Assembly: GCF_018991925.1 (NCBI RefSeq)
Contig: NW_024738608.1
Location: 1,553,187 to 1,617,186, forward strand
Direction of reading: 5' to 3'
DNA from: Homarus americanus
Lineage: Eukaryota; Arthropoda; Malacostraca; Decapoda; Nephropidae
DNA: 64,000 bases
This document shows positions 1-12,290 of the stretch, in pieces (position 1 is the stretch's first letter; each line of letters begins with the position of its first letter). Below the pieces are notes generated by a model. The model made no database searches. It worked only from the letters and a program-made list of their open reading frames with translations, and was not told the DNA's origin. The translations under genes were made by a program, and so were the position numbers.

Positions 1-171
1 AGATACTGAGATGATTGAGAGATACTGAGATGATTGAGAGATACTGAGATGATTGAGAGATACTGAGATGATAAAGAGATACTGAGATGATTGAGAGATA
101 CTGAGATGATTGAGAGATACTGAGATGATTAAGAGATACTGAGATGATCGAGAGATACTGAGATGACTGAA
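1..171. repeat. 19-bp tandem repeat, about 9 copies
   Basis: The unit agatactgagatgattgag repeats head to tail from the first base, so the array probably continues upstream of the window. Copies differ by one or two substitutions only (for example ataaag or atcgag at the unit end). No open frame of note comes from it. Confidence 0.95.
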
Positions 172-1186
172 ACTGCTGAGGTGTTGGAAGACTTGTTGTT
201 TCTTAAAGAGGGACAGGTTATAGATTGTGAAGACGAGGGGAGGTAAAGTTGTAAAGCTTAACAGTAGAGGGGGAGAAACAGCTTCACAACACCCCCCTCC
301 CCTCACCACTGGCCAATACACAGTAACGGGGTGAGAGAAGTAGCCAGCTCTTTAAATAATCTATAGGGAGAGGAAACCAACCATACGATGAAGGGAAACT
401 GGGTCAAGTTATAAGCCGCAAGAGTTAATAAAAGGATACCATGCTCTAAGCTCGGCTCTTGTCAAGTAGATCTGTAGAGAATAGAGATTGAACCTTTTTT
501 GAGATAAGATCAATATTCTATACGCGGGGAAAAATCGGTCATATGAGCAGTTGAAGTATTTGTTTGGAGGGGAAGACGTCTGAATAGGGCCCCCAGTATA
601 TAGTAGATTTAGCTCTCAGACCTGACTCACCTGACTCCTCACTACCTCAGACCTATTTGAATTACGTGGGGTTTCCAAGACAGGTTGGAGGTTATGTTAA
701 TGTCATGTATTTTCCCGTGTGTTCAGTAGTTGAATGCCAGACACATGAAAGGAAATGGGAAAAGTCATGAGTAGTTTTTGAAGAAGAAACGGGGAGATTG
801 GGTCCTAGAAGCGTTGAATTTCCCCAGATTATGTCCGCTTCACTGGAAAATCCTCTCCGGTACGGAATTGAGGAAGTTGCAGACATGCGGAGAGAATGAG
901 ATGAAGCAAGAGAAGATATGAAGTGGATTTGGAAAGAGTTAAAAGAATGCGGAGTTGAGTCCTCGACATAAGAATGAATAGAGTTACTCGTTGAAGAAAG
1001 ATCATTAGGAGAAAGGAGTGAGCTCTGAGGAACACCACTGTTGTTAAAGGAAGGAAGATGATGGTGGTCAATTATCGACTACAGAAACAGAACAACAAGA
1101 AATGACACAGCACAGTAACGAAGGAAGTAACCAAAGAGTGAAACAGGAAGGGTAAAACTTTCATCACATCAAGAGCCATAGCATTT
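172..1186. other. Unique sequence, no gene recognised
   Basis: Non-repetitive, moderately purine-rich DNA. The open frames are short (64-80 codons), their translations resemble no family I know, and there is no codon or splice pattern suggesting an exon. Confidence 0.6.
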
Positions 1187-1409
1187 GAACATGTGAGGGT
1201 GTGTGAACATGTGAGGGTGTGTGAGCATGTGAGGGTGTGTGAACATGTGAGGGTGTGTGAACATGTGAGGGTGTGTGAGCATGTGAGGGTGTGTGAACAT
1301 GTGAGGGTGTGTGAGCATGTGAGGGTGTGTGAACATGTGAGGGTGTGTGAACATGTGAGGGTGTGTGAACATGTGAGCGTGTGTGAGCATGTGAGAGCGT
1401 GTGTGTGAG
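1187..1409. repeat. 18-bp tandem repeat, about 12 copies
   Basis: The unit is gaacatgtgagggtgtgt, alternating with a gagcatg variant in a loose A-A-B order. Because 18 is a multiple of three and the unit has few stops, both strands stay open (VRVCEH on plus, HPHMFT on minus). These are artefacts of the period and not genes. Confidence 0.95.
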
Positions 1410-2094
1410 AGAGAGGAAGGTATCGCTATAACAAAGATACTGGACGTGGGATAACTAGCATCATGGTGTAATTCTTTAATGTGTCTTGATCATCTGTCCC
1501 TGTCTTAACCACCCACCCTTAACCCTCAACCCCCTCCACCTTTTACCTTCACCCTTATCCCTTACCCTTTATCATCTGCCTTTACCTCCCTCCACCCTTC
1601 ACTATTCCCCTTCTCCACCCCCGCCAACCCCTCATCGGGCCCCCTTTCATCACCCCCTTCACTTACCTGCAGCGAGTAGAAGGGAAAATAGGGAAGCGAG
1701 AGATGTGGTGAGAGAAAGAAAAAAAGAGAGGGAGAGCATACACACCAATTATAAACAAAGAAGAGAAGAAGAAAGAGAAGGGAAGAGGAAGAACATGTAA
1801 TTTGCACATATAATAAAAGGAGATGGAGATGGCGGTGGTGGGGTGATGGTAAAGGGGTGGGGTGTGGTGGTCGTGGTGAGAGAAGTAGTGGTGGTAGAGG
1901 GGTGGGGTGGGGAGCAGTGGAGGAGAGAGGTGAAGTGTTGGAGTGTTTTCAGTTACACCACTCAACAGGCGTCGCTTGTACTCCTCAGAGTGTTCTTTTA
2001 TAATTAACGAGAACCTCAGACATTTCTTTCATTATTTTCTTTTATTTCAACATTCATAATTAAATACTTTCATTCAATTTGCTGTCTATATATA
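1410..2094. other. Pyrimidine-rich block switching to purine-rich block
   Basis: From about 1490 to 1670 the plus strand is C/T-rich (ccct and accc runs). From about 1680 to 1960 it is A/G-rich with GGTGGT runs. The change at about 1675 is abrupt. AT-rich unique DNA follows to 2094. No gene seen. Confidence 0.6.
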
Positions 2095-2111
2095 CATGTG
2101 TGTGTGTGTGT

Positions 2112-2154
<43 letters not shown>
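2095..2154. repeat. (TG)n microsatellite
   Basis: About 60 bp of TG dinucleotide with one interruption (tggtg) near 2112. Confidence 0.97.
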
Positions 2155-2156
<2 letters not shown>

Positions 2157-2235
2157 TTCTTTAGCACATCCAGAATACCATCATGCATGACTAATTTTCT
2201 AACTTTTTGCATTGTAATATTTTGAACACCACGAT

Positions 2236-2450
2236 GGCCAGGTGTTTCCAGGTGTGTTTAATTATGCTGCCAAGTGTGTCTTATTATGCTGCCAGGTGTG
2301 TCTTGTTATGCTGCCAGGTGTGTCTTGTTATGCTGCCAGGTGTGTCTTGTTATGCTGCCAGGTGTGTCTTGTTATGCTGCCAGGTGTGTCTTGTTATGCT
2401 GCCAGGTGTATTTTTGCTGCCAGGTGTCTTATTTCGCTGCCAGTTGTGTT
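2236..2450. repeat. 22-bp tandem repeat, about 9 copies
   Basis: The unit contains ttatgctgccaggtgtgtct and has a period of 22 bp. Since 22 is not a multiple of three, each array strand rotates through all three frames, so all three plus frames are open over the array with the same residues (CYAARCVLLCCQVCLVMLPG order). The first two and last two units are degenerate. Confidence 0.93.
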
Positions 2451-3914
2451 GTGATATTGTTTTGTCTCTTTTGAATTTCCTCTTATTTCTCCTCTTCCTC
2501 TTTTGCTGCTTCTGTGGTTCCAGTATCCTAACGCCATCACAATAGTTTTACAGATGCAGGTCTGATTACAGTGTCTGGTCCTGAACTTTGGTGGCTGAAA
2601 TTATGGCTGATGCACTTTTTTGTTTCAGAACATCTACTTCTTTACACCTTGATTTGTTGCCTTTGTATGTAACACCTCCTGTTCCAGCTGTTTAAGTAAC
2701 ACTAGTTTAAGATTTTTTTTCTGCAGCTCATTTCAATCCAACAATTTGTGCCTCGTTTGACACTTATATTTGCACATGTCATTCTACTGAAGTTTCTGGA
2801 TTGACTTGTATCCGAAGTCCTCGTGTTCCAGGTTCCTGCCTCTGTTATTCCAGTATACGCTTGGCTAAAGAACTGCAAGACTCAACAAAAGTTCCAGCCC
2901 TTGGTTCCAGAGCTCATATTTCTTTCCAGCCAAACATTAGATTCTCTACCTCTGGTTCCAACCCCTTTGGTTCCATTATCTCTGGGTTCCAGCACCCAGT
3001 AGTGATATTGGGTCCGTATGCAGATGTCCTCGGGTGAGTCGGTATCTGCACCTGTGCCAATTAGTCGTGTGCCATTTAATTGGGCCCAGCTGTGTCATGT
3101 GTGCCAATTTCGAGCCTGTTCATTGGCGAGCATCGCTAGTCCAGGCTCCTATCTTGTCCTTGTCGCGTGTCCCTCCGTTAATGAGTTTATTTTTGTCCCA
3201 AGTTGTTTGTGTTGTTGTTGGTTTGTTATTTTGTGGGTTTGTGATTACGTTTTGGGGATCGATTTGTGTTTCTAATATGAGTTTGTTTTATGTTATTATT
3301 ATTATTATTGTTATAGCAAGAGTGCGGGAAGAATAGCAAACGCAGGTAAATAACAAATATAAATGACCCTATATTTTATGAATTAAAAAAAAACAATATA
3401 AGAAGAGAAAAAGATAAAAGGATATTTGTAAAAAAAATTAGTAATAATTCTTTAACGTACGGACAAAATTATAGCTGGGAGTTATGCAGGTAATGGGGGG
3501 GGGGACTCACTGGGCTGATATCGTCTATTTATTTAGATTTTTCTTTGTGTTACAGTGTTTTGATATTTACATGAGTTATAGTGAAATAAAGATCACCAGT
3601 TATAAACAATTTACATTATATCCCACATTATGGCCAGTATTACTGTCGTCTGTATTTCTGCCATGAACTTTACATTATTATATGAAGTCCTTTTATAAAC
3701 ATACAAAGTACAATCGAATTTAACCTTCACTTACATCGAAATTACACACAAATTGGCTGTATCTGAAAAAAATACATGTTGGACGATGATCAAAGTTGCA
3801 TCAGCGTAAGATATCACGAGCAGAACATGGAAACCAAATATCGTACGTGTCACAACAAGAAGTTTCAATCGTACAACAACATGGCAGAGAAACATAACTG
3901 TTGACTGTTACATT
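2451..3914. other. Unique sequence with scattered ggttccag motifs
   Basis: Between about 2810 and 3000 the word ttccag or ggttcca recurs about ten times at irregular spacing, suggesting a heavily decayed minisatellite. A short (ATT)n run lies at 3296-3312. Nothing recognisable as coding. Confidence 0.5.
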
Positions 3915-3916
3915 GG

Positions 3917-3917
3917 C

Positions 3918-3956
<39 letters not shown>

Positions 3957-3990
3957 AGCAGAGAGAGGGAGAGGGAGGGGGGTTGAGCAA
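3917..3990. repeat. (GACA)n with flanking GA-rich tract
   Basis: Seven GACA units at about 3927-3956 are bordered by GAGA runs and then gaggga-type purine repeats to about 4000. Confidence 0.9.
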
Positions 3991-4030
3991 GGGAGGGAAG
4001 GAGAGAGACAGCTGGGTGACGTGGGGAGGG

Positions 4031-4687
4031 GCACGACTCACTCAGGGCCGGGCAAGTAGGAGGTGGGCAGCCAACTCCACCAATTATGTTACGTCGTGCA
4101 TGAAGAATGAGGTAATTGTGCTCTTCCTTGGCCGTCCTCCTGCAGTATAAATTACTCTACATACCCCAACTATAATGCGCATCCAACTACCTTTTCCGTA
4201 ACCTTTTCAATTCATCTTTTTTTTTCTTCTTTTTTTCGACACAATTTGTCCTTCTGTTTTCTTCGTCCTAACCCTCGACTCATCAGTGCGTCCGGAACAC
4301 AAGAATTAATTCCCTTTGTCTTTTTTTTTACGTCTAATAGTCTCAAAACTCCTTACGTTACTCGTTCCTTTTTTTTTTACCTTAGTTGGGGGATATGAGA
4401 ATACATTACACAATCTCACTTAAGCTATGGCGTAAGATTTCGCAATATAATGCAAATAGTATCAGGAATATCAGTGACATTTTACCTCGGCCAGATGTGT
4501 TCTCTCATCACCACCAGTCAAGGGAGGGAAAAAATATGAGGCGAGATTCCAGGGCGTGTATCAGGTGGCACGGCGAGGGACTGTTTATTATGCGTAAATA
4601 TCAGAAGTTAGCTTTAGTTTTCCAGGTTATATAAGGGAGGGGAAAGTTGGCAGGGGTATCTCTGAGAAATCTGTAAAATCTGTACCT
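4031..4687. other. Unique sequence, nothing recognised
   Basis: AT-moderate unique DNA with several poly(T) runs (4218-4380). The longest frame, 4386-4634 plus, is 82 codons and resembles no known protein. Confidence 0.5.
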
Positions 4688-4826
4688 AAATGGGATATCT
4701 CCAAGACTTCTGCTCCCTAGTGAGGTATCTCCAAGACTTCTGCTCATGAGTGAGGCATCTTCAAGACTTCTGCTCTCAAGTGAGGTATCTCCAAGACGTC
4801 TACTCCTTGGTGAGATATCTCCAGCA
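4688..4826. repeat. About 30-bp tandem repeat, 5 degenerate copies
   Basis: Each unit contains tatctccaagacttctgctc followed by a variable spacer and gtgag. The last unit is truncated at ctccagc. Confidence 0.9.
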
Positions 4827-4904
4827 TGTGACGTAGAATATCTGTTGCCAAATGTTTTTTTTTTTGTATATAATATATTTGTCGACTAATGCTTCTGGCG
4901 CCTA

Positions 4905-6122
4905 ACTCTCACCCGTAACTTCCTACACGCTACACCATACCTCCCACACACTACACCTCCCACACCCACCCATACCTCCACGCTACCATTCACTCACACA
5001 CCATACCTCCCACACTACATACCTACCTCCCATTATACCTCTCCACGCTACACCATACCTCCCATACGGCCCCTCCCACCTACCTCACACGCTACACCAT
5101 ACCTCCCCCATACCTCCCACACACACCATACCTCCCCACACACGCTACACCATACCTCCCACACGCTACACACGCTACCATTCCTCCCACACGCGCTACC
5201 ATACTCCCCACATTCACCATTCCCCACTACACCTCCCATACACACATACCATACCTCCCACGCTACACCCGCCTCCCACACACGCTACACCATACCTCCC
5301 ACACGCTACACCATACCTCCCACCACCATCCTCCTACACCATACCTCCCCACCTCCCCACGCTATACCTTCACCTCCCACACCCACATACCTCCCACACG
5401 CTACACCATACCTCCCCACACTTCACCACCTCCCCACACCCATACCTCCCACTGCTCCTCCCCCACCTACCTCCCCCTTCCTATACCTTCCACACACCAT
5501 ACCTCCCACACACCATACCTCCCACACACCAACATACCTCCCCACACGCTACACTACCTCCCCACACGCTTCACTTCCCACACACTACACCATACCTCCC
5601 CACCTTCCACACGCTACCTCCCCACCACACCATACACCATCCTCCACGCCACACCATACCTCCCACACCACTCCCTACCCCCACCACCTCCCACATACCT
5701 CCCCACCTACCCATACCCCACACTTCTCACACCTACCTCCCACACACTTCTGCCTCTCCTCCCACCTTTACCCATTCCTCCCGCTACTACCCCCCACGCT
5801 ACCCCCACCCACCTACCTTCCACACGCTACACCTCCACACACGCTACACCATACCTCCCCCACACACGCTACCACCATACTCTCCCACACGCCACACCAT
5901 ATACCTCCCCACACACCATACCTCCCACACGCACACCATACCTCCCACACGCTACACCCGTACACACCCCATTCTCCCACACGCCACACCATACCTCCAC
6001 ACACACCTCCCAACCCTTCCTCACGCTACGCCACGCTACACCATACCTCCCACCTTCCCACCACCTACACACGCTACATCCATACCTCGCACATACCTCC
6101 CCACACCATACCTCCCACATAT
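4905..6122. repeat. 1.2-kb degenerate ~21-bp array
   Basis: The core words are cacacgctacac and catacctccc. Spacing ranges from about 12 to 30 bp because of many indels. The minus strand gives short Gly/Val/Trp-rich open frames (5048-5281, 5813-6120) that are by-products. The density of single-base indels is far above that of the neighbouring arrays. Confidence 0.9.
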
Positions 6123-6357
6123 TTTCACACAGTCCTTCTCCTTTCAGCGCCGAGGCTTAACAACGACCCTTTCTATGGAGGCAAGTGTGGGGCCTTTTGG
6201 CAAGTACTCAGCCGAGAAATTGATCGCCACGGTGATTCCCAGACCTTGAGCTGAGGTGGTCCGGTCAAGAGTTGGCAGAATGCACACGTATGCGGGCGTG
6301 ACGTGCGTCGATTGGTCTTTCGCCTTTCAAGACGTCCGCTATTGGCCCTCCCACACG
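6123..6357. other. CpG-containing unique block with two ATTGG words
   Basis: This 230-bp segment is richer in CG dinucleotides than its surroundings and carries two ATTGG (inverted CCAAT) words at 6311-6315 and 6341-6345, exactly 30 bp apart. That could fit a promoter, but no TATA box, initiator or downstream gene is evident, so function is only a guess. Confidence 0.3.
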
Positions 6358-6430
6358 CAACCTAACCTAATCTAACCAAGCCGAACCTAACCTAACCTAA
6401 CTTAACTTAACTAAACCTAACCTAACTTAA
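6358..6430. repeat. Interstitial CCTAA (telomere-motif) array
   Basis: About 14 degenerate CCTAA pentamers (cctaacctaatctaacc and variants), drifting into CTTAA. The motif is the complement of the arthropod telomere repeat TTAGG, but the tract is short, internal and decayed. Confidence 0.9.
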
Positions 6431-6554
6431 ATTAAATGAGTTTTTCTAAGGCCCCCCCCCCAAAATAAATAATAATAAATAAAAAATGCTATAAACTATA
6501 GAGGATTTTGTAAATTTCATTTTTGTAAATAAGATTTTGCAAAAGACGCAACCA

Positions 6555-6604
6555 TGACGTCAAAAGAGGAAGCAATGACGTCAATAAAGGCAGCCGTGAC
6601 GTTA
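6555..6604. promoter_or_regulatory. Three evenly spaced CRE-like sites
   Basis: Two perfect palindromic TGACGTCA words (6555-6562 and 6576-6583) and a one-mismatch TGACGTTA (6597-6604) start exactly 21 bp apart. TGACGTCA is the classical CREB/ATF site. The flanks are also partly repeated (aaagaggaagc, aaaggcagcc), so this may be a short 21-bp tandem repeat that happens to contain the site. No gene is visible nearby. Confidence 0.4.
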
Positions 6605-6610
6605 AAAGTT

Positions 6611-6619
6611 TATGTGTGT

Positions 6620-6655
<36 letters not shown>
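6611..6655. repeat. (TG)n microsatellite
   Basis: TG repeat of about 45 bp with one TA interruption. Confidence 0.97.
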
Positions 6656-6657
<2 letters not shown>

Positions 6658-8002
6658 TTTACATGAGCTCTGTGCAATACGCTGTACAAGACTTCACCGT
6701 TCCAGTTCCTCTCTCTTTTCCTGTGTTAAAAGAGTCACTTCCTAGTATGTGTTTAAGACCAATTCTCCCGACTCACCCTATCCTGCCTCTCTGACCCATC
6801 ATGAGAGGCAGGATATATTTTGGTGATTTTCTTCTTAGAGAAACTCTCTCTCTCTGGGTTTATTGTCACCGGGTCTACGTCATCACAACATTGTTATTTA
6901 CAGTGGTACAAATTGCAACAGAAGAGGAATAGTCCGAGTAACCCCGCGGCGTCAGTAACAAGACGCTGCAATTCGACTGTGATTGAAAGTTCCTCGTTCG
7001 TCGTGTCTGGATCCAATGTGATTGCAATATTCCCTTTCCATCCTGCAACCACTCAGAAGTTATTGCAATCCCCGATCGTCGTGTTTCAACTCCAGGTTAT
7101 TTTCACTGTCTTCTCCCTAGTAGACTGTCGTGTTAATATCCCCTTGAGGCGACGTCTTTTCCATCTCTATCTTCTTCAATTCTCCTCCTCGCTGCATCTC
7201 AATTTCCTCTCCCCTTCTCTCTCATCCAAGGACTTTTTCCTCTCGTCGCTCTCCACCATTTCCGTCATTTGGAAGTCTGTTCTTCTTGTTTGTTTTGCTG
7301 TGGGTCCCGCCCAAAAATTCGAAGAGCACCCATTTTGAAGCGCCCCCCCCGCCTCTCACGCCAAATTGTTGGAAGGAACTCGCTTGTCTCTCTCTCTTTC
7401 TCTTGATTCTTTTTTGTAAAGGAGAGGCGTGTGCCTAATCAGTAATCATTTTACCTAAAGAAGTTCTACTCCGGGTCAACCAATTCAGAAAATTTACCCC
7501 CACATGGACAAAGATTCCCCAAGAACCCCCATACAAGTCACAAGTTTGATTATACAACATAAATACAGTACCGCAACTTCCCCATTATAAAGGTATAATA
7601 AATGTGCTGTCCCAACCTAGATAACAAAAGAGTATACATAAAGCCGATTAAATCATTTATAGTTCACACGCTTTAAAGGAATCAACTTCTAGGTCGATTA
7701 CGATATCTAAAGACTGTGTTGTATCATAAATGGACAAGGTTTCGATGGTAAAGCATTTTCAATCGTTAAATTTGCCATTACATACGAGTTCCAAATATTA
7801 TGTATCGGAGAGAGAGAGAGAGAGAGATATCCTCCAGTTTGGTGGCTTCTCTCTACTAGTGAACACGATCGAGCCCACTGACACAACCATCAACAGCAAC
7901 AGGATGAAAAAATACTTGTGTGTGTGTGTGTGTGCCACAACCTTCCGTCTCTTCGTGTGCTTCAAAAATTAAATTAGTTTTTTTTTTATGTGCAGTCGGT
8001 TA
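6656..8002. other. Unique sequence, includes a non-repetitive 172-codon frame
   Basis: The plus frame 6820-7338 is the longest non-repetitive open frame in the window, but its translation is Ser/Leu-rich without domain, signal or known similarity and the DNA is pyrimidine-rich, which lengthens frames. I do not call it a gene. Short (GA)n at 7808-7826 and (TG)n at 7917-7934 are present. Confidence 0.4.
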
Positions 8003-8230
8003 TATGTGCAGTCGGGGTCAAAGGTCTTGAACACTTAGCAATATCTGGCATCTACTTCTGAGTTATACACATATGATTGGGATATAAAATACTAATAACA
8101 CTGCTTGTCATCACAATATTATTCCTGAACCACAAAATGGGATAAAACTCTTCTTAATACCTAAGATCTTTGGGTACTTACATGCCAAGTACTGTCAAGT
8201 GTTCAAGACTTTTGACCCCGACTGTACGTA
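8003..8230. mobile_element. MITE with 38-bp terminal inverted repeats, Tc1/mariner type
   Basis: The left end (8003-8040) and the reverse complement of the right end (8193-8230) match at 33 of 38 positions, sharing cagtcggggtcaaa and gtcttgaacactt. Both ends are bordered by TA, the Tc1/mariner target site. The 152-bp interior has no open frame, so it is a non-autonomous element that would need a transposase supplied elsewhere. The left terminus is preceded by a partial duplicate of itself (atgtgcagtcggt at about 7989-8001). Family assignment rests on the TA sites and the terminus style only. Confidence 0.85.
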
Positions 8231-8241
8231 CATGCACTCCT

Positions 8242-8244
<3 letters not shown>

Positions 8245-8296
<52 letters not shown>
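8245..8296. repeat. (CA)n microsatellite
   Basis: About 26 CA units starting 15 bp beyond the MITE. Confidence 0.97.
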
Positions 8297-8977
8297 CTCA
8301 TAAATTTGCAGTGCAATAAAGCCAAGTTTAATTTGCTACAAGTCTTAATGATAACTTCTTTTGACATGACTCCTGTTGAACGTCGCTTGAGGCACGAAAT
8401 GAAACAACCTTTTATCTTGGCACAGCACTACGGGGGTCGCTTATTGTCCTAACACTGTCTGGGTGATGGTGAGTGGTAATGATGGTAATAAGGATTTGAT
8501 AGTAATGATGATGATGATGACATAGTGATTGTGATGATGGTGATGGGAACCATTTTCATAAGTTTAGTGGTAATGTTTGTAAGTGTTTTCATATTTTCAC
8601 AACAACTGTGCTTAGGTCTTTAATTACGCACATTACACACACATGAACATACTCCAAAACAAACACACACACACACACACACGTCAACATCCACGAGGCT
8701 GGAGGAAGAGGACGGAAGTATTTGTCTCCGAGTTAGACCTCAATATCGTCTCAGTCAATTGCTTAAAACTTGAGTGTATACATGACGCCTGTTCCTTGCT
8801 GCTTGCTCAACACTCCCCGGGAGGCTCCCGGAGGCTCTTGCAGGCTCTTGGAGACTCCTTTGGGTTCTGGAGGCATTACTGCTGACTTGTTTTCAACACT
8901 GTAAAGGTATTTTCTCCACTTCTAGCGTCCACCCAGGGAGATTTGTCGACAACATCTAGAGCGATTTATTTAAATGT

Positions 8978-8980
<3 letters not shown>
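8297..8980. other. Unique sequence with minor simple repeats
   Basis: Contains a degenerate GAT/GGT stretch at 8460-8560 and (CA)n at 8661-8682. At 8817-8865 the word ggaggctc recurs four times. No gene recognised. Confidence 0.5.
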
Positions 8981-9055
<75 letters not shown>

Positions 9056-9066
9056 GTGTGTGTGTA
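8981..9066. repeat. (TG)n microsatellite
   Basis: About 86 bp of nearly pure TG repeat with a single slip near 9053. Confidence 0.97.
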
Positions 9067-9675
9067 TACACTTGAAATAGTGTTTATTTCATCACATTTT
9101 ATTATATTGCCACACCAAACCCAAACAGTGTTGTACAATAGTGTGTGATGACCGGTGTGCTCCAGCGTCTGCCACCTGGTCACTTTTGCCACATGTGTTA
9201 TGAGATTAATGTTGGTGGGGGTCAGCTGTACTCTTTACACCTTTTGAATGCTATTTTCTCTATCCCCCCTACCCCTGCCCTCAAGGTGACTAGAAATATA
9301 CATTAAATTGCCACAGAGTCACTATTACATATACCTAAATACACGACAAAAATACTAAGACCCAACCAATTTTAGCCATGCCATTATAATAACACTTAAC
9401 TTCATTATCATTTCTCACATATACATAACCCAACCCGGAGTTAATATCGTCAGTCGCTACATCACATAAAGTAATACACCTCAAGGTTCAAAATCGTCTC
9501 TCTTTGAAGCCATCTCCCTGTGACAATATTTTCCCTCTCTCTGCAAATATATTCACGTTGACTTGTTTTATATGAGTAAATAATCTTCTGAAATTTTAAA
9601 GTAGCTTCAATTGCGCATCGTCTTAGGAGATTAACTAATGAATATAAATGACACTGGAGATATGTCAATATTAGC
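9067..9675. other. Unique sequence, nothing recognised
   Basis: AT-rich unique DNA without convincing open frames or motifs. Confidence 0.5.
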
Positions 9676-10205
9676 TACCTCCTCCTCCTCCTCCTCGTCT
9701 TCTTCCCACTAGATGATAGAAGTGGTAGTATGGGTAATAGTTGTAATGGGAAGTAGAGGGCGGAATGGGTAGTAGTTGTAGTGGGGGGTAGTGCAGTAGG
9801 GGTAGTAGGAAGTAGTGGTAGTGGCAAGTTAGTTGGATGTAGTGGTATGAGTAGGGTAGTAGGAAGTAGGTAGTAAGTAGGGGTAGTAGGAAGTATGGTA
9901 GTGGCAAGTAGGGGTAGTAGGAAGTAGTGGTAGTGGCAAGTAGGGTAGTAGGAAGTAGTGGTAGTGGCAAGTAGTGTTAGTTGGAAGTAGTGGTAGTGGC
10001 AAGTAGGGGTAGTAGGAAGTAGTGGTAGTGGCAAGAAGGGGTAGTTGGAAGTAGTGGTAAGTAGGGGTAAGTAGTTGTAGTGGGTAGTAGTTGTTTGTTG
10101 TAGAAAATAGGGGTAGTAGGAAGTAGTTGTAGTAGGAAGTAGTTGTAGTGGGAAGTAGTGGTAGTAGGAAGTAGGAGTAGTAGAAAGTAGTTATAGTAGG
10201 ACTAT
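9676..10205. repeat. GTA/GTG-rich degenerate array
   Basis: A short (CCT)n at 9678-9696 is followed by some 490 bp built from gtagt, ggaagtag and ggcaagtag words with trinucleotide phase. Local higher-order units of about 33 bp occur at 9900-10040. Minus-strand frames rich in Tyr, Pro, Leu and Thr run through all of it and are artefacts. Confidence 0.92.
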
Positions 10206-10207
10206 CC

Positions 10208-10208
10208 C

Positions 10209-10251
<43 letters not shown>
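10208..10251. repeat. (CA)n microsatellite
   Basis: About 21 CA units directly after the GTA array. Confidence 0.97.
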
Positions 10252-10880
<629 letters not shown>

Positions 10881-11034
10881 TCCGCCTCAACTACCTCTCT
10901 TGTTGTATTACTAATTCCTGTTTCTCCTCTTCTCTACGTCATTCCCCTTTTATCGCCTCCTTCCCATCCTCTTAGTACCCCACTGTTTCTCGTAACACCA
11001 GTTTAATAACCCTTCCCCATCCTCTTCACTACCC

Positions 11035-11800
11035 TATTCCCTATCCTATCCTATCCTATCCTATCCTGTCCTGTCCTTTGCTATCATCCTTCACTATCCC
11101 CTCCTCACCCCTCATCTTGCCACCATCAACCCCCGTCCGCCACCTCACCATCACCACCCATCCCCTCACCCTCTTACATCCCAATTTCTTCCCCATTTTA
11201 CCACGTTCCCTTATTTCCCCCTTCCCATTACCAACTCCTCTTATTTCTCCCTCCTCATTACCCCTCCATTACCCCTTCCCCATCCAACTCCTCTTATTTC
11301 TCCCCCATTACCCCCATTACCCCTTACCCATTACCAACTCCTCTTATTTCTCCCTCCCATTACCCCCTTCCTTACCAACTCCTCTTACTTCCCCTCCTCC
11401 CATTACCACCACCTTTATTCCCTCTTCTCCCTACCTCCCCTCTCATTGCCCCCTCTCCCATTAACCCCAACATCCATTGCCCTCCCCCTCCCCTCACTGC
11501 CCCTCCCCCCTCCCCCATTGCCCTCCCCTCCCCATGCCCTCCCCTCCCCATTGCCCTCCCCTCCCATTGCCCTCCCCTCCCCCATTGCCCTCCCCCTCCC
11601 CCATGCCTCCCCCTCCCCATTGCCCTTCCCTCCCCTATCACATTAAAGTCCTCGCGTGACTTTTGAACGACCGATTCAAACACAATTCCTCTTGATGTTT
11701 CCTCCCTTTTAACTTCTCTCACCTCACCTCCCTCCTTCATTCTCTCTCTCCCTCTCTCCCCACTTCCCTTATTTACAACTTTCATCCCTCTTCTATCTTC
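11035..11800. repeat. Polypyrimidine tract with CCTAT and CCCATT sub-arrays
   Basis: A (CCTAT)n tract lies at 11041-11070. The following 700 bp are over 90 percent C/T plus scattered A, with two local sub-arrays: accaactcctcttatttctc at 11230-11400 and cccctccccattgccct at 11465-11635. Serine/proline-rich open frames on plus and Gly/Arg-rich ones on minus are composition artefacts. Confidence 0.88.
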
Positions 11801-12041
11801 TCTCACCTTTGTATTTTGTTTTCGATTTATCTCTCCATCCTTCACTTTTACGTAACTGAACCTTTCTTATTTATTTTATTTATTTTCTGTTTTATAATTC
11901 TCTTATTTGTTATCATTTTCCTCACTCTTGTCTTTTCTTTCTATTTTTGTCTCTCTTCTTCACTACTCCATCTATCTCCTTCGTTCCTCAGTGTATAATG
12001 TGTGCAATTTTACTTGACATAATTGTTTACTATTACTATTA
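11801..12041. other. T-rich unique sequence
   Basis: Mostly T-rich DNA with (TTTAT)n-like words at 11866-11890. No gene. Confidence 0.5.

Positions 12042-12290
<249 letters not shown>

Noticed and set aside
6358..6430. Chromosome end
   Set aside because: The CCTAA tract is short, decayed and internal, with unique DNA on both sides.
6820..7338. 172-codon non-repetitive plus frame
   Set aside because: Ser/Leu-rich translation of pyrimidine-rich DNA with no domain or recognised similarity; a translated search would decide.
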